From an uncultured Jannaschia sp. (GTDB taxonomy: Bacteria > Pseudomonadota > Alphaproteobacteria > Rhodobacterales > Rhodobacteraceae): a stretch of DNA of 64,000 nucleotides. The notes under the pieces are model-generated. The model was given only the letters and a program-made list of their open reading frames with translations, had not been told where the DNA came from and did not search any database. The DNA lies in assembly GCA_947494145.1 (NCBI GenBank), contig CANLTZ010000019.1, positions 1 through 64,000 of the forward strand, written 5' to 3'. This document shows positions 16,688 through 25,941 of this stretch, piece after piece (position 1 is the stretch's first letter; every line of letters starts with the position of its first letter). The position numbers were made by a program, and so were the translations under genes.

Positions 16688-19327
16688 ATGGCGGCGGATA
16701 CCGACGGGCGCGAGGGGCGCCAATTCTCCGATGAGGAATTGCAGGATCTGGTTGCAAGCACCGATAGCGGTGCGCGCAACCCGAAGAACCGGAACGTCGC
16801 ACTGCTGATCGCAGGGCTGGCGCTGATCTGGTCGCTGTTCCAACTTTGGATTGCGCAGCCAATGCTTTGGTTTGGCGAATGGTTTTCGGTGATGAATTCA
16901 TCGCAGACCCGGCCGCTGCACCTATTCTTTGCGGTCATCCTGGCCTTCCTGGCCTATCCGGCTTTCAAGACCTCACCGCGCGACCGCATCCCCGTGGGTG
17001 ATTGGGTCCTGATGGCCATTGGGGCCTTCTGTACGTTCTACATCTTCTGGTTTGCCGACGCGCTTGCGCTGACCGCCCGGTCGGGGCTGCCGACCCAATT
17101 CCAGGTCATCGTGGGCGCGGTCGGCATCCTTGTGCTGCTGGAGGCCAGCCGCCGCGCGCTTGGCCCGGCGCTGACCATCGTCGGATCGCTCTTCCTGCTA
17201 TACGCCTATATGGGGCAGGGGCTTCTGATCCCCGACCTGATTGAGCATGAAGGGCTGAGCTTCACTGCCCTGATCAACGCTCAATGGCTTGATACCGGGG
17301 GGGTCTTCGGCATTCCGCTGGGCGTGTCGACGGCGTTTGTGTTCCTGTTCGTCTTGTTCGGCTCCCTTCTCGATAAGGCGGGGGCGGGGAATTACTTCAT
17401 CAAACTCGCCTTTGCGGGGCTTGGCCATCTGCGGGGTGGGCCTGCCAAGGCGGCGGTCGTGGGCTCGGCCATGACGGGGCTGATTTCGGGCTCGTCCATT
17501 GCCAATGTGGTCACCACCGGCACCTTCACCATCCCGCTGATGAAGCGCGTGGGGTTCACGAATGAACAGGCCGGATCGGTCGAAGTTGCGTCTTCGGTCA
17601 ACGGTCAGATCATGCCGCCGGTCATGGGCGCGGCGGCTTTCCTGATGGTCGAATTCATCGGGATTTCCTATGTCGAGGTCATCAAGCACGCCTTCATCCC
17701 GGCGGTGATTTCCTACATCGCACTGATCTATATCGTGCACCTGGAGGCGCTGAAGAAGGAAATGCCCGCCTTGGGCGAGGCCAAAAGCTTCGTGGGCATG
17801 ATCGGCAAGTTCTTCATTGGCTTCGCCGTCGCGGGTGCCGGGTTCACGGCGCTTATCTACGGTGTCGGCGCCCTGCGTGCCGCCGTGCCGGACCTGACTG
17901 GCCCGATCATGATGAGCTTGTTGGCCGCGGTTTATGTCTGGCTCGTCGCGATCGCAGCCCGCAAGCCCGACTTGGAAGTCGACGACCCCAACGCGGAGAA
18001 AATCCAACTGCCGCAGGTGAAAGACATCTATTCCACGGGGCTGCACTACGTCCTGCCCATCGTCGTGCTTGTCTGGTTCCTGATGGTGGAACGTCAGTCG
18101 CCCGCGCGTTCGGCCTTCTTCGCCACGGCGTTGATGATAGGCATCATCGCCACGCAGCGCCCCTTGAAGGCCCTGTTCCGGGGGCAGGCGGCGCAGATGA
18201 TGGCCGAGTTCAAGGGCGGGTTGATCGACCTGCGCGAAGGTCTGATTGCAGGCGCGCGCAACATGATTGGCATCGGCGTCGCGACGGCTGCGGCGGGCAT
18301 CATCGTGGCGACCGTCACGCGCACACCCATCGGGACGGAGCTGGCGGGGCTGGTCGAACAATTGTCAGGCGGCATCCTCTTCGTGATGCTGGTGTTGATT
18401 GGGCTCTTTTCCCTGATCCTTGGGATGGGGCTACCGACGACGGCCAATTACATCGTGGTGTCGTCGCTCATGGCGTCGGTCGTGGTATCGCTGGGCGCGC
18501 AGGAAGGTCTGATCGTCCCGTTGATCGCGGCGCATCTCTTCGTTTTCTATTTCGGGATCATGGCGGATGTGACGCCACCCGTGGGCCTGGCCAGTTTCGC
18601 CGCTGCAGCGGTGTCTGGGGGCGATCCGATCAAGACGGGTTTCACGGCCTTCTTTTATTCGCTTCGGACCGTCGCGTTGCCGTTCCTGTTCATCTTCAAT
18701 CCCACGCTGATCCTTTATGGCGTGGATCTCGGAACATGGACGGGCATCTTCCAAGCGATCTCCGTCTTTATCGTGGCGACATTTGCGATGCTGCTTTTCG
18801 CGGCGGCGACCCAAGGTTACTTCCTCGCACGGTCGCGCATCTATGAAAGCGTGGCGCTTCTGGTCGTGGCTTTCACCTTGTTCGTGCCGAATGTCTGGCT
18901 CAACATGGTGCAGGATCCATTCCGCGAGATACCGCCCCTTCAGTTCGAGACCGCCCTAGGCGAAGCACCCGAGGGGGAACAGCTACGGCTGCTGATCCAG
19001 GGGCCCGACTTCAATACCGGGGAGACGGCAGAAACCACACTGGTCGTCGATGCCGTCGGGGCGACCCCGGCGGAACGTCTGGCCAATACGGGCTTGCTGC
19101 TGTTGCCTGAAGGCGATGTCATGCGCCTGGATGAGCCAGCATTCGGTTCCGAGACCGCGGAGGCGTTGATCGACTTCGACTTCTACACCGACGACCCAGT
19201 CCAACTGGCATCTGTGCAAGTCGCGCAAGCCCGGATGCCAGAGCAGATATTCTACATACCGGCGCTGTTGCTTCTGGGGTTGGTGATCATTCTGCAACGT
19301 CGGCGCCAAACGCAACCGGCCTTTTGA
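16688..19327 (+). CDS. Fused TRAP transporter permease (4TM + 12TM) with C-terminal DUF3394-type region
   Basis: 879 aa integral membrane protein. An N-terminal DctQ-like four-helix part (~35-180) is fused to a DctM-like part (~200-720) with GLISGSSIANVVTTGTFTIP, EVASSVNGQIMPPVMGAAAF and LGMGLPTTANYIVVSS, all conserved in TAXI-associated permeases. The last ~150 residues are a hydrophilic stretch (LQFETALGEAPEGEQLRLLI) followed by one more helix and RRRQT, agreeing with the DUF3394 tail of this subfamily. It works with the preceding TAXI protein for sodium-coupled uptake of an organic acid. Confidence 0.93.
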   Translation: MAADTDGREGRQFSDEELQDLVASTDSGARNPKNRNVALLIAGLALIWSLFQLWIAQPMLWFGEWFSVMNSSQTRPLHLFFAVILAFLAYPAFKTSPRDRIPVGDWVLMAIGAFCTFYIFWFADALALTARSGLPTQFQVIVGAVGILVLLEASRRALGPALTIVGSLFLLYAYMGQGLLIPDLIEHEGLSFTALINAQWLDTGGVFGIPLGVSTAFVFLFVLFGSLLDKAGAGNYFIKLAFAGLGHLRGGPAKAAVVGSAMTGLISGSSIANVVTTGTFTIPLMKRVGFTNEQAGSVEVASSVNGQIMPPVMGAAAFLMVEFIGISYVEVIKHAFIPAVISYIALIYIVHLEALKKEMPALGEAKSFVGMIGKFFIGFAVAGAGFTALIYGVGALRAAVPDLTGPIMMSLLAAVYVWLVAIAARKPDLEVDDPNAEKIQLPQVKDIYSTGLHYVLPIVVLVWFLMVERQSPARSAFFATALMIGIIATQRPLKALFRGQAAQMMAEFKGGLIDLREGLIAGARNMIGIGVATAAAGIIVATVTRTPIGTELAGLVEQLSGGILFVMLVLIGLFSLILGMGLPTTANYIVVSSLMASVVVSLGAQEGLIVPLIAAHLFVFYFGIMADVTPPVGLASFAAAAVSGGDPIKTGFTAFFYSLRTVALPFLFIFNPTLILYGVDLGTWTGIFQAISVFIVATFAMLLFAAATQGYFLARSRIYESVALLVVAFTLFVPNVWLNMVQDPFREIPPLQFETALGEAPEGEQLRLLIQGPDFNTGETAETTLVVDAVGATPAERLANTGLLLLPEGDVMRLDEPAFGSETAEALIDFDFYTDDPVQLASVQVAQARMPEQIFYIPALLLLGLVIILQRRRQTQPAF

Positions 19328-19339
19328 GGAGGGGTAAGC

Positions 19340-19771
19340 ATGTTCAAAACCGTCCTTCTGCCCATTGACTTGTCGGCGCGGAACAGCTGGCAGAAAGCGC
19401 TGCCCGCGGCACTTGACCTTTGCCATTCGGGGGACACCGTTCTGCATGTCATGACTGTCGTGCCGGATTTCGGGATGTCCGTCGTTGGCAGCTTTTTCGA
19501 GGCGGGCTTCGAAGAAAAAGCGCTGCACAAGGTTGGCGAGGACCTGGCACGTTGGGTCACGGAGTACATCCCCGACGGGCAAGAGGTGCATCCCCACGTC
19601 ATGCACGGTCGGGTCTATGACCAGATCATCACTGCGGCCAACGAACTTGGGGTGGACGCCATTGTCATGGGCTCCCACACGCCGGAACTAAGCGACTACC
19701 TTCTGGGGCCGAACGCGGCCCGGGTGGTGAGACACGCCAAGCAATCGGTCTTCGTCGTCCGCGGGGAGTAG
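19340..19771 (+). CDS. Universal stress protein, UspA family
   Basis: 143 aa single Usp domain. It starts MFKTVLLPIDLS and ends with the nucleotide-binding-type motif GSHTPELSDYLLGPNAARVV preceding KQSVFVVRGE, which fits the G-2x-G-9x-G(S/T) ATP-binding loop only in part (the final S/T is Ala). It begins 12 bp after the TRAP permease. Usp genes are often found in TRAP operons, where TeaD of Halomonas modulates transport. A regulatory role on the upstream permease is a family-based inference. Confidence 0.9.
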   Translation: MFKTVLLPIDLSARNSWQKALPAALDLCHSGDTVLHVMTVVPDFGMSVVGSFFEAGFEEKALHKVGEDLARWVTEYIPDGQEVHPHVMHGRVYDQIITAANELGVDAIVMGSHTPELSDYLLGPNAARVVRHAKQSVFVVRGE

Positions 19772-19776
19772 CGGCC

Positions 19777-21099
19777 ATGAGCCATGTTTTCGGGCGCGGT
19801 CCGTCGCGCCTGCCGACTGCGGTGCGCGGTGAGGGGTGCTACCTCTATGATGCCGAAGGGCGCGCCTATCTCGACGGGTCCGGCGGTGCGGCGGTGTCGT
19901 GCCTGGGCCATTCCGACCCGGACGTGCGCGCGGCGATACATGCGCAACTGGACAATGTCGCCTTTGCCCATACCGGGTTCTTCACGTCTGAACCCGCGGA
20001 ACAGCTATCTGACCTTCTGGTTTCGCGAGCACCGGAAGGGATCGACCGGGTCTATCTGGTATCTGGCGGGTCCGAGGCCGTCGAGGCGGCGATCAAACTG
20101 GCGCGGCAATATTTCCTGGAAATTGGGCAGCCCGGTCGCCACAAGCTCATCGCGCGGCGACAGAGCTATCATGGTAACACGCTTGGGGCGCTGGCAGCGG
20201 GCGGCAATGCCTGGCGGCGCGAGAAATACGCGCCGCTCCTGGTCGAAACCCATCACATCGCCCCTTGCTTTGAATACCGCGAACGACACGAGGATGAGAG
20301 CCCAGAGGCCTACGGCCGCCGCGCCGCCGATGAATTGGAGGCAGCGATCCTTCGCCTTGGGCCCGAAACCGTCATGGCCTTCATCGCAGAGCCCGTCGTC
20401 GGCGCCACCGCCGGCGCCGTGCCGTCCGTTGATGGCTATTTCAAACGGGTGCGAGAGATCTGCGACCGCCATGGCGTACTCTTGATCCTCGATGAGGTCA
20501 TGTGCGGCATGGGGCGCACAGGCAGCCTGTTTGCGTGTGAACAGGATAGCATCGCGCCCGATATCGTCACCATCGCAAAGGGCTTGGGTGCGGGCTATGT
20601 GCCGATTGGCGCGATGCTATGCTCCGCCGAGATCTATGACGCCATTGCCGCCGGGTCCGGCAGTTTTCAGCACGGTCATACCTATCACGGCCATCCGATT
20701 GCTGCCGCCTGTGGTCATGCCGTTCTGCGCGCCCTTTTGGATCGCGATCTGATGGTGCGCGTGGAAAGACAGGGCGCTAAGCTTCAAGACGCACTGGATG
20801 CCGCCTTCGGGCAGCATGCCCATGTGGGGGACATTCGCGGTCGGGGCCTTTTCCGTGGCATCGAATTGGTCGAAGATCGCGGTACCAAACGCCCCTTTGA
20901 CCCAGATCGGAAGCTACATGGGAAGGTGAAGGCGGCGGCGATCAAAGAAGGGCTGATCGTCTACCCTGCGGGCGGAACGATCAACGGCCGCGAAGGCGAC
21001 CATATCCTGATCGCGCCGCCTTTCATTATCGAAGACGGCCAGATTGAAGAGCTGGCCAGCAAACTTGCGAGATCCTTGGAAACGGCCCTGGCGCAGTAA
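19777..21099 (+). CDS. Class III (omega-type) PLP aminotransferase
   Basis: 440 aa, fold-type I PLP enzyme of the aspartate aminotransferase superfamily, class III. Landmarks are VSGGSEAVEAAIKLARQYF (~91-109), RRQSYHGNTLGALAAGG, LILDEVMCGMGRTGSLFACE (PLP-ring aspartate) and TIAKGLGAGYVPIGAML with the Schiff-base lysine. It starts 5 bp after the Usp gene, so it is the last gene of the TAXI-TRAP operon. Family members use omega-amino acids, polyamines or aminoketones as donors. The operon suggests that the imported compound or its derivative is transaminated; this is inference. Confidence 0.9.
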   Translation: MSHVFGRGPSRLPTAVRGEGCYLYDAEGRAYLDGSGGAAVSCLGHSDPDVRAAIHAQLDNVAFAHTGFFTSEPAEQLSDLLVSRAPEGIDRVYLVSGGSEAVEAAIKLARQYFLEIGQPGRHKLIARRQSYHGNTLGALAAGGNAWRREKYAPLLVETHHIAPCFEYRERHEDESPEAYGRRAADELEAAILRLGPETVMAFIAEPVVGATAGAVPSVDGYFKRVREICDRHGVLLILDEVMCGMGRTGSLFACEQDSIAPDIVTIAKGLGAGYVPIGAMLCSAEIYDAIAAGSGSFQHGHTYHGHPIAAACGHAVLRALLDRDLMVRVERQGAKLQDALDAAFGQHAHVGDIRGRGLFRGIELVEDRGTKRPFDPDRKLHGKVKAAAIKEGLIVYPAGGTINGREGDHILIAPPFIIEDGQIEELASKLARSLETALAQ

Positions 21100-21324
21100 T
21101 GCGCCGTACACCGTTGGTCGGGGTCTTTCCCACCGCCAGTGCTGGGCATTAGGCTTGCGCTTGCCCCGCGCGCAAATTGGAGGCCGCGCGTTGCGTCGCT
21201 ACATTTCGGCTCGTGTTCGAAACCACCTTCAACCGGGGCCGTTTCATTAGTTCGATGGGGGCGCTTCACGACCTCCGCGGTGGTGTTTCAGACTCCTACG
21301 CCGAACTGGCCTGCGCTGGTTCGT

Positions 21325-22842
21325 TCAAGACATGCCCATTTGTTCCGTGAAGAACGCGTCGGGGCCGGGCACGTCCCGAAGGCGTCGGTCGCGGATCTCC
21401 CAAAACCGCGTGCCCACCGCCGTTACGAAGCTGCGGTCGTGGCTGACGATCAGGCTTGTGGCGCCCTGGGCGCGCAGCTCGCCCTCCAGGGCCTCCTGCC
21501 CCTCGATGTCGAGGTGGTTTGTCGGCTCGTCTAGGATGTAGAAGTTGGGTCGCTCCAGACGCAGCAGGAGCATGGCCAATCGTGACCTTTGGCCACCCGA
21601 AAGCCGATCTGGCGGCACGTCCTGAATCGCTATGTCGATCCCCGCGCCTGCCAGCAGGGCTCGGGCCGATCGGTCGCCCACCGCCGAAGACTGCGTCACG
21701 GCGTGGAAGGGTGAGGTGAATTCATCGACTTGGGATAGATCCTGACGCGACAGGCCGGCGATTGCGCTCGGGGCGATGCGAAGGTCCGGGCGCTTGCCCT
21801 CAATCGCATCGATGATCGCTGCAATGAAGCGCGACTTACCCGTCCCATTGGCGCCGAGCAGTACGATGCGGTCGCCCCGTTCGATCCAACGCTGCCCGGT
21901 CTCAAAAAGCAGTGTGCGGTTAGGGGCGCGAATCACGGCGTTATCCAGCGTAGCCAATGCCTTGGCGTGCGTTCCCGCATTCGTGAGGCGAATCTTGCCC
22001 GACGACCGCTCCTGGTGTGCGGGACGGGCCGCAGTCTCGATCCGATCCGCCCGGTCGGTGAGCTGCTTCGTCTTCGTCGTCAGGAGGTCTGAGCCGGAAT
22101 TGATCCCGATGTTCTTCAACTTGGCCGCCTGTCTGCGCAGCTGGCTGGCCTTAGCCAGCTCCGTCTCGTGTCGCCGAGTGTCGGCGGTGTCGATTTCGTC
22201 CAACGCGGCGCGGGCAGGGGTGTAGGGTAGGGTAAAAACCTGCGACGCCGTCTCGCGCAGGAACAATGTGCGGGTTGTCACGGCGTCGAGGAAGGCGCGA
22301 TCGTGGCTTGCCACCAGGCAGGGTATGCCGCGCGCCACCGTCGCGAGCCAGCGCTGAAGATGCCCGATCCGGCGAAGGTCGAGATGGTTGGTCGGCTCGT
22401 CGAAAAGCAGCACGTCCGGCTCGGGCACCCAGGCGCGGGCCAGCAGGGCGGCGCGCTGCCACCCGCCCGACAGCGCGCCGAGCGGGCGGTCGCCCAGCTC
22501 CAGCGGCACGGCCAAGTCATGTAGCGCGACATCGGCGCGCCAGCCTTCGCTATCAGCCGTCTCGGGGTCCAGCGCCGATAGCACCGCCTCCCGGAGTGGC
22601 ACATCTTGCAACGCTTCGGGTAGGTCCTGGGGCACGAGGCCCGTGACGAGGCCCCGGCTGCGGATGATCTCACCGGTCGTCGGCTCACCAATACCGTGGA
22701 GCAGGCCGAGCAAGGTGGATTTGCCGCGGCCATTGGCGGCGATAAGACCAATGCGGTCGCCGCGGGCAATGGCAAGGTCGAGGTCGGAGAACAGGGGGGC
22801 GGCACGGGTCACGCCCAGGGCGCGGGTTTGAAGGAGAAGCAT
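21325..22842 (-). CDS. ABC-F family ATPase
   Basis: 505 aa with two ABC ATPase domains and no membrane segments. The first has AANGRGKSTLLGLL, signature LSGGWQRAALLARAW and Walker B DVLLFDEPTNHLDL. The second has GANGTGKSRFIAAI, LSGGQRSRLAMLLL and FYILDEPTNHLDI. The ~75-residue linker is charged. Such proteins act on ribosomes (translation factors) or give target protection against antibiotics. ATG 22842 (MLLLQTRALGV) is chosen; ten upstream codons are open from a TTG at 22872. The linker is shorter than in typical antibiotic-resistance members. The specific role is unknown. Confidence 0.9.
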   Translation of the reverse strand: MLLLQTRALGVTRAAPLFSDLDLAIARGDRIGLIAANGRGKSTLLGLLHGIGEPTTGEIIRSRGLVTGLVPQDLPEALQDVPLREAVLSALDPETADSEGWRADVALHDLAVPLELGDRPLGALSGGWQRAALLARAWVPEPDVLLFDEPTNHLDLRRIGHLQRWLATVARGIPCLVASHDRAFLDAVTTRTLFLRETASQVFTLPYTPARAALDEIDTADTRRHETELAKASQLRRQAAKLKNIGINSGSDLLTTKTKQLTDRADRIETAARPAHQERSSGKIRLTNAGTHAKALATLDNAVIRAPNRTLLFETGQRWIERGDRIVLLGANGTGKSRFIAAIIDAIEGKRPDLRIAPSAIAGLSRQDLSQVDEFTSPFHAVTQSSAVGDRSARALLAGAGIDIAIQDVPPDRLSGGQRSRLAMLLLRLERPNFYILDEPTNHLDIEGQEALEGELRAQGATSLIVSHDRSFVTAVGTRFWEIRDRRLRDVPGPDAFFTEQMGMS

Positions 22843-23950
22843 TGTCACATCTTTCGATCGGAGCACAGCCAAGTGGCTGCCAAGGAAAGGCCGATCGTCG
22901 TGACGGAGGGGTGGACGCGTCGTCCACCGGGTGTCGTCTGTCGATCAGCCCTGCAAACGCATCTGCAGGGCCTGGACGGGACCGCGGGTTCGGTCGTGGA
23001 AACGCTTGATCAACACTCGACCCTCCCTGTTGAGCGTGACAGCGCCAGCTTAGCTAGCATGCATCTTTCGAGCAACCTTGCACCACCCTGTCGGAGAGGC
23101 AGGCGCATTTCATGGCGGCGTCTCGTCGCACAAGTCTGTTGATTTTACAGGCGTTTGCATGGTTGAGGAGCCATCTTTGAAACGCTGGGCAACGAGGCAA
23201 CTTAGGCAATCATGGATCCGATGGGTTTCAGGGAACGAAGACCCGCCTTTTCGTCTGGCGACCAACAGACATGAAACAGCGATTTGCACCGACAAGAACA
23301 GCCCGGCTTCCAGTGCGCTGCCCCCCGAGCGAGGATTACTCGTAGTAGGATGACTCCACCGCATAGACGGCCATACGAGATGGCATCTTGGCCAGCCCGA
23401 AGGTGACAAGCGAACGATTGGACAACATGCCCAGACCGACTTGCGGCATGTTGTGTCGGATCGGGGGGCTTCGGGTGGATGGCGCAGGAACAAGATCGAG
23501 ATAAGGGCTATGACGGCTATCAGACTGGCCGCAGCATAGACTTGTGCCGGTGGCAGCACCCCCCAACAGCAAGCCGCCCGTAGTTGCACCTTTGAAGGTC
23601 AGCAAGGTGCTGCTTTCGTTGCGATAGCGGAAGCCCGACTGGATGGAGAAGGTGCTGGTACGAAACGCCGAGAGTCCATCGAACGCTTGGCGACAATGTG
23701 GCTCCAATGCTTGATAATCGTGTCGACGTCGTCGCCTTCCTGATTGGCGAAGCCGAACATCAGCGCCCAGAAGTAACGGCGTGCGGCAGTGGCTTTGGCT
23801 GCGCCGGTTTGAATGACAACAGCCCGATCGGGCCCGTCGTGGGCGCAAGCGGAATGCGGGCCGATCAATAGCGGCGAGGTGACTGGCGCGGTCGCCGGCC
23901 ACGGCACCCGTCCAAAGCCCCGGCCAGCCGGCTGCGCCTTGGGAAATCAA
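22843..23950 (-). pseudogene. Intergenic stretch with MFS transporter remnant
   Basis: About 1.1 kb without an intact gene. On the minus strand, hydrophobic segments typical of major facilitator transporters appear in different frames. One reads LTFKGATTGGLLLGGAATGT (around 23550-23610). Another, overlapping it in the next frame, reads CCWGVLPPAQVYAAASLIAV followed by a second hydrophobic run and RHPPEAP. Similarity resembles the tail of EntS-like MFS_3 exporters, with several frameshifts. The remaining ~300 bp next to the ABC-F gene hold nothing I recognise apart from its promoter. Confidence 0.35.
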
Positions 23951-24319
23951 TCAGGCATCTGCTTCGCCAAGCACGTTGGCCTGACCCCAGTCGCGCAAGG
24001 CCATGAGGATCGGGATTGCAGCTTGCCCCTTCTGGGTCAGGGCATATTCGACTTTTGGTGGGACAACTGCGTAGACCGTCCGCTCCACCATCCCGTCTGC
24101 TTCCAACTCACGCAACTGCTTGGTCAGCGTGCGCTGCGTGACCGTGCCGCACAGTCGTTTGAGTTCGTTGAAACGCTTGGTGCCGTCCGCGAGGTGATAG
24201 AGCGCCACGCCCTTCCACTTGCCCGAGATAATCTCCAACGCGGCTTCCACCGGACAGGCCGGACGTTCGTAGGTCTCAAAACGGGCGACGCGGGTCGTTG
24301 CAGACTTATTGGTATCCAT
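23951..24319 (-). CDS. HxlR-family transcriptional regulator
   Basis: 122 aa starting MDTNKSATTRV; ATG 24319 is preferred over an ATG 39 nt upstream because the longer version would extend into the probable operator. The winged-helix HxlR core is clear: CPVEAALEIISGKWKGVALY, FNELKRLCGTVTQRTLTKQL and RELEADGMVERTVY. The Cys at the start of the core is the conserved redox-sensitive position in QorR/YodB-type members, which respond to quinones, diamide or aldehydes. It is divergent from a monooxygenase/quinone oxidoreductase pair and so probably represses it. Confidence 0.9.
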   Translation of the reverse strand: MDTNKSATTRVARFETYERPACPVEAALEIISGKWKGVALYHLADGTKRFNELKRLCGTVTQRTLTKQLRELEADGMVERTVYAVVPPKVEYALTQKGQAAIPILMALRDWGQANVLGEADA

Positions 24320-24320
24320 A

Positions 24321-24350
24321 ACGTACCTATGTGTCAGAATAGTGCGTACT
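24321..24350. promoter_or_regulatory. Candidate HxlR operator (paired GTAC elements)
   Basis: In the 94-bp divergent region, two GTAC tetramers occur at 24323-24326 and 24346-24349 within the imperfect inverted arms ACGTACCTAT and ATAGTGCGTACT. HxlR/DUF24 regulators commonly bind inverted repeats of this size. The element directly abuts the hxlR start codon, consistent with autoregulation. Confidence 0.5.
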
Positions 24351-24413
24351 TGTCTCATATGCAGCCATAACTCAACTTCGGAGTGTCAATCAATCCGAAG
24401 GAGTCCATCCAAG

Positions 24414-24734
24414 ATGACACTCACCATCATCGCCGACATCCATAGCAAGCCGGGGCATGAAGCGCTGGTACTTGCAGAGCTTAAGAAGCTCGTCGAACCG
24501 ACCCGCAACGAAGATGGCTGTCTGCGCTATGATCTGCATCGCGACGAAACACGCGCGGATCGCTTTTTCTTCTACGAAACCTGGGCTGATCGTGCCCGGT
24601 GGGAGCAACACATGAACGCGCCTCATATTGCAGCCTATCTTGCTGCGACCGAGGGCGCCGTGAACACGTTCGAGGTCTCGCGGATGCGCCGCGTTGACGG
24701 ATCGCCGATTTCGAAGGGGGGAGAAATGCCATGA
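24414..24734 (+). CDS. Antibiotic-biosynthesis-type (ABM/YgiN-like) monooxygenase
   Basis: 106 aa, ferredoxin-like dimeric alpha-beta barrel. It starts MTLTIIADIHSKPGHEALVL, with the typical EPTRNEDGCLRYDLHRD and FFFYETWADRARWEQHMNAP blocks (~30-70). YgiN-type members oxidise quinols. ATG 24414 is preceded by GAAGGAG. The stop overlaps the ATG of the quinone oxidoreductase gene (ATGA), and the pair is divergent from an HxlR regulator, which supports a role in quinone or electrophile detoxification. Confidence 0.88.
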   Translation: MTLTIIADIHSKPGHEALVLAELKKLVEPTRNEDGCLRYDLHRDETRADRFFFYETWADRARWEQHMNAPHIAAYLAATEGAVNTFEVSRMRRVDGSPISKGGEMP

Positions 24735-25750
24735 AGGCAATCGTCATCGACCAGTTCGGAACCGCCGACGTTTTGCGCCTCGCGGATGTGCCGGAGCCAA
24801 CCGCGGGCCCCGGGCAGGTCCTGGTGGAGATCGCGGCCAGCAGCGTCAACACCGCTGACGTCAAGGCGCGGGAATTGGGTCAAGCGCTCGACTTCGTGCC
24901 ACCGCTTCCTGCGCAGCTGGGTATGGATTTTGCGGGCACGGTGCGGGCCGTAGGCGAAGGAGTCACGGATTTCGCGGAGGACGACGAAGTGTATGGCTGC
25001 GCGGCCGGCGTGATCGGGCATGGTGGCGCATTGGCGGAACGGTTGTCGGCGGATGCGCGACTTCTTGCGCCCAAGCCAGACAACCTATCAATGGTTGAGG
25101 CTGCCGCCCTGCCGTTAGTCGCCATAACTGCCTATGAGGCGCTCATTGATCGCATGAACGTACAGCCTGGCCATACGGTCCTTATCCACGGTGGAGCGGG
25201 TGGCGTTGGCCATGTGGCCGTGCAGACCGCTGCCGCGCTTGGCGCGCGTGTCTACGCGACCGGTTCGTCAGGCCAACAGGAGGCGATCCGACATCTGGGC
25301 GCGGAACCTATCGACTATACGCGAGAGGGCGTGGATGCCTATGTCACGCGCCTGACGGACGGCGCGGGCTTTGATCGGGTATTCGACACGGTAGGCGGCG
25401 ACAACATCGTCACCTCCTTCGCCGCGGCCAAGCTGAACGGGCATGTGGCGACCACGGTATCGCTGTGCGAGTTGGACCTGACACTCGCACATGTGCGGGG
25501 CCTGTCGCTTCACGTCATTTATATGCTTCTGCCAATGATCCATGGGCCGGGTCGCGAGCGACATGGAGAGATTTTGCGCGCGGTCGCGAGGCTTGCACAG
25601 AATGGCAAGCTCAAACCCATCGTTGACAGCATCTATCCTCTCGCCCGCGCGGCTGAGGCCCATCGCAAGCTCGAAAGGGGTGGGACCATTGGCAAGGTGG
25701 TCGTGGTTCACGGGGCCGACGAAAGCGGATCCATGGATGCGGCGGAGTAG
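24731..25750 (+). CDS. Zinc-type alcohol dehydrogenase-like NADPH:quinone oxidoreductase
   Basis: 339 aa medium-chain dehydrogenase/reductase. The N-terminal GroES-like domain runs to about residue 120. The Rossmann domain has VLIHGGAGGVGHVAVQTAAA (~154-173) for NADP(H) binding. The cysteines that bind catalytic and structural zinc in true alcohol dehydrogenases are absent, as in quinone reductases of the zeta-crystallin type. It is coupled to the ABM monooxygenase and under the likely control of the HxlR protein, the same arrangement as QorR-controlled quinone oxidoreductases. Confidence 0.9.
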   Translation: MKAIVIDQFGTADVLRLADVPEPTAGPGQVLVEIAASSVNTADVKARELGQALDFVPPLPAQLGMDFAGTVRAVGEGVTDFAEDDEVYGCAAGVIGHGGALAERLSADARLLAPKPDNLSMVEAAALPLVAITAYEALIDRMNVQPGHTVLIHGGAGGVGHVAVQTAAALGARVYATGSSGQQEAIRHLGAEPIDYTREGVDAYVTRLTDGAGFDRVFDTVGGDNIVTSFAAAKLNGHVATTVSLCELDLTLAHVRGLSLHVIYMLLPMIHGPGRERHGEILRAVARLAQNGKLKPIVDSIYPLARAAEAHRKLERGGTIGKVVVVHGADESGSMDAAE

Positions 25751-25941
25751 GGTTCTGAAGGCCAGTCATGGGGTGTGGCGGCGCCGTGCCGGAGATGTCG
25801 GCGCCACTGCCCGGTTCACGCCGCTGCCCCAGAGATGAAAACGGCGCGAGACCCCGGCGGCTGCAACACGCCCCCCACTCAGGTCAGCTGGTACACTTCC
25901 AAGCATTAACCGAGGGTCGATTTAGGGCCTTCGGTGGGCGG

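Noticed and set aside
17198-18361. Minus-strand frame of 387 codons inside the TRAP permease
   Set aside because: Composition rich in Arg/His/Gln/Asp with no family features; antisense shadow of a well-supported membrane protein.
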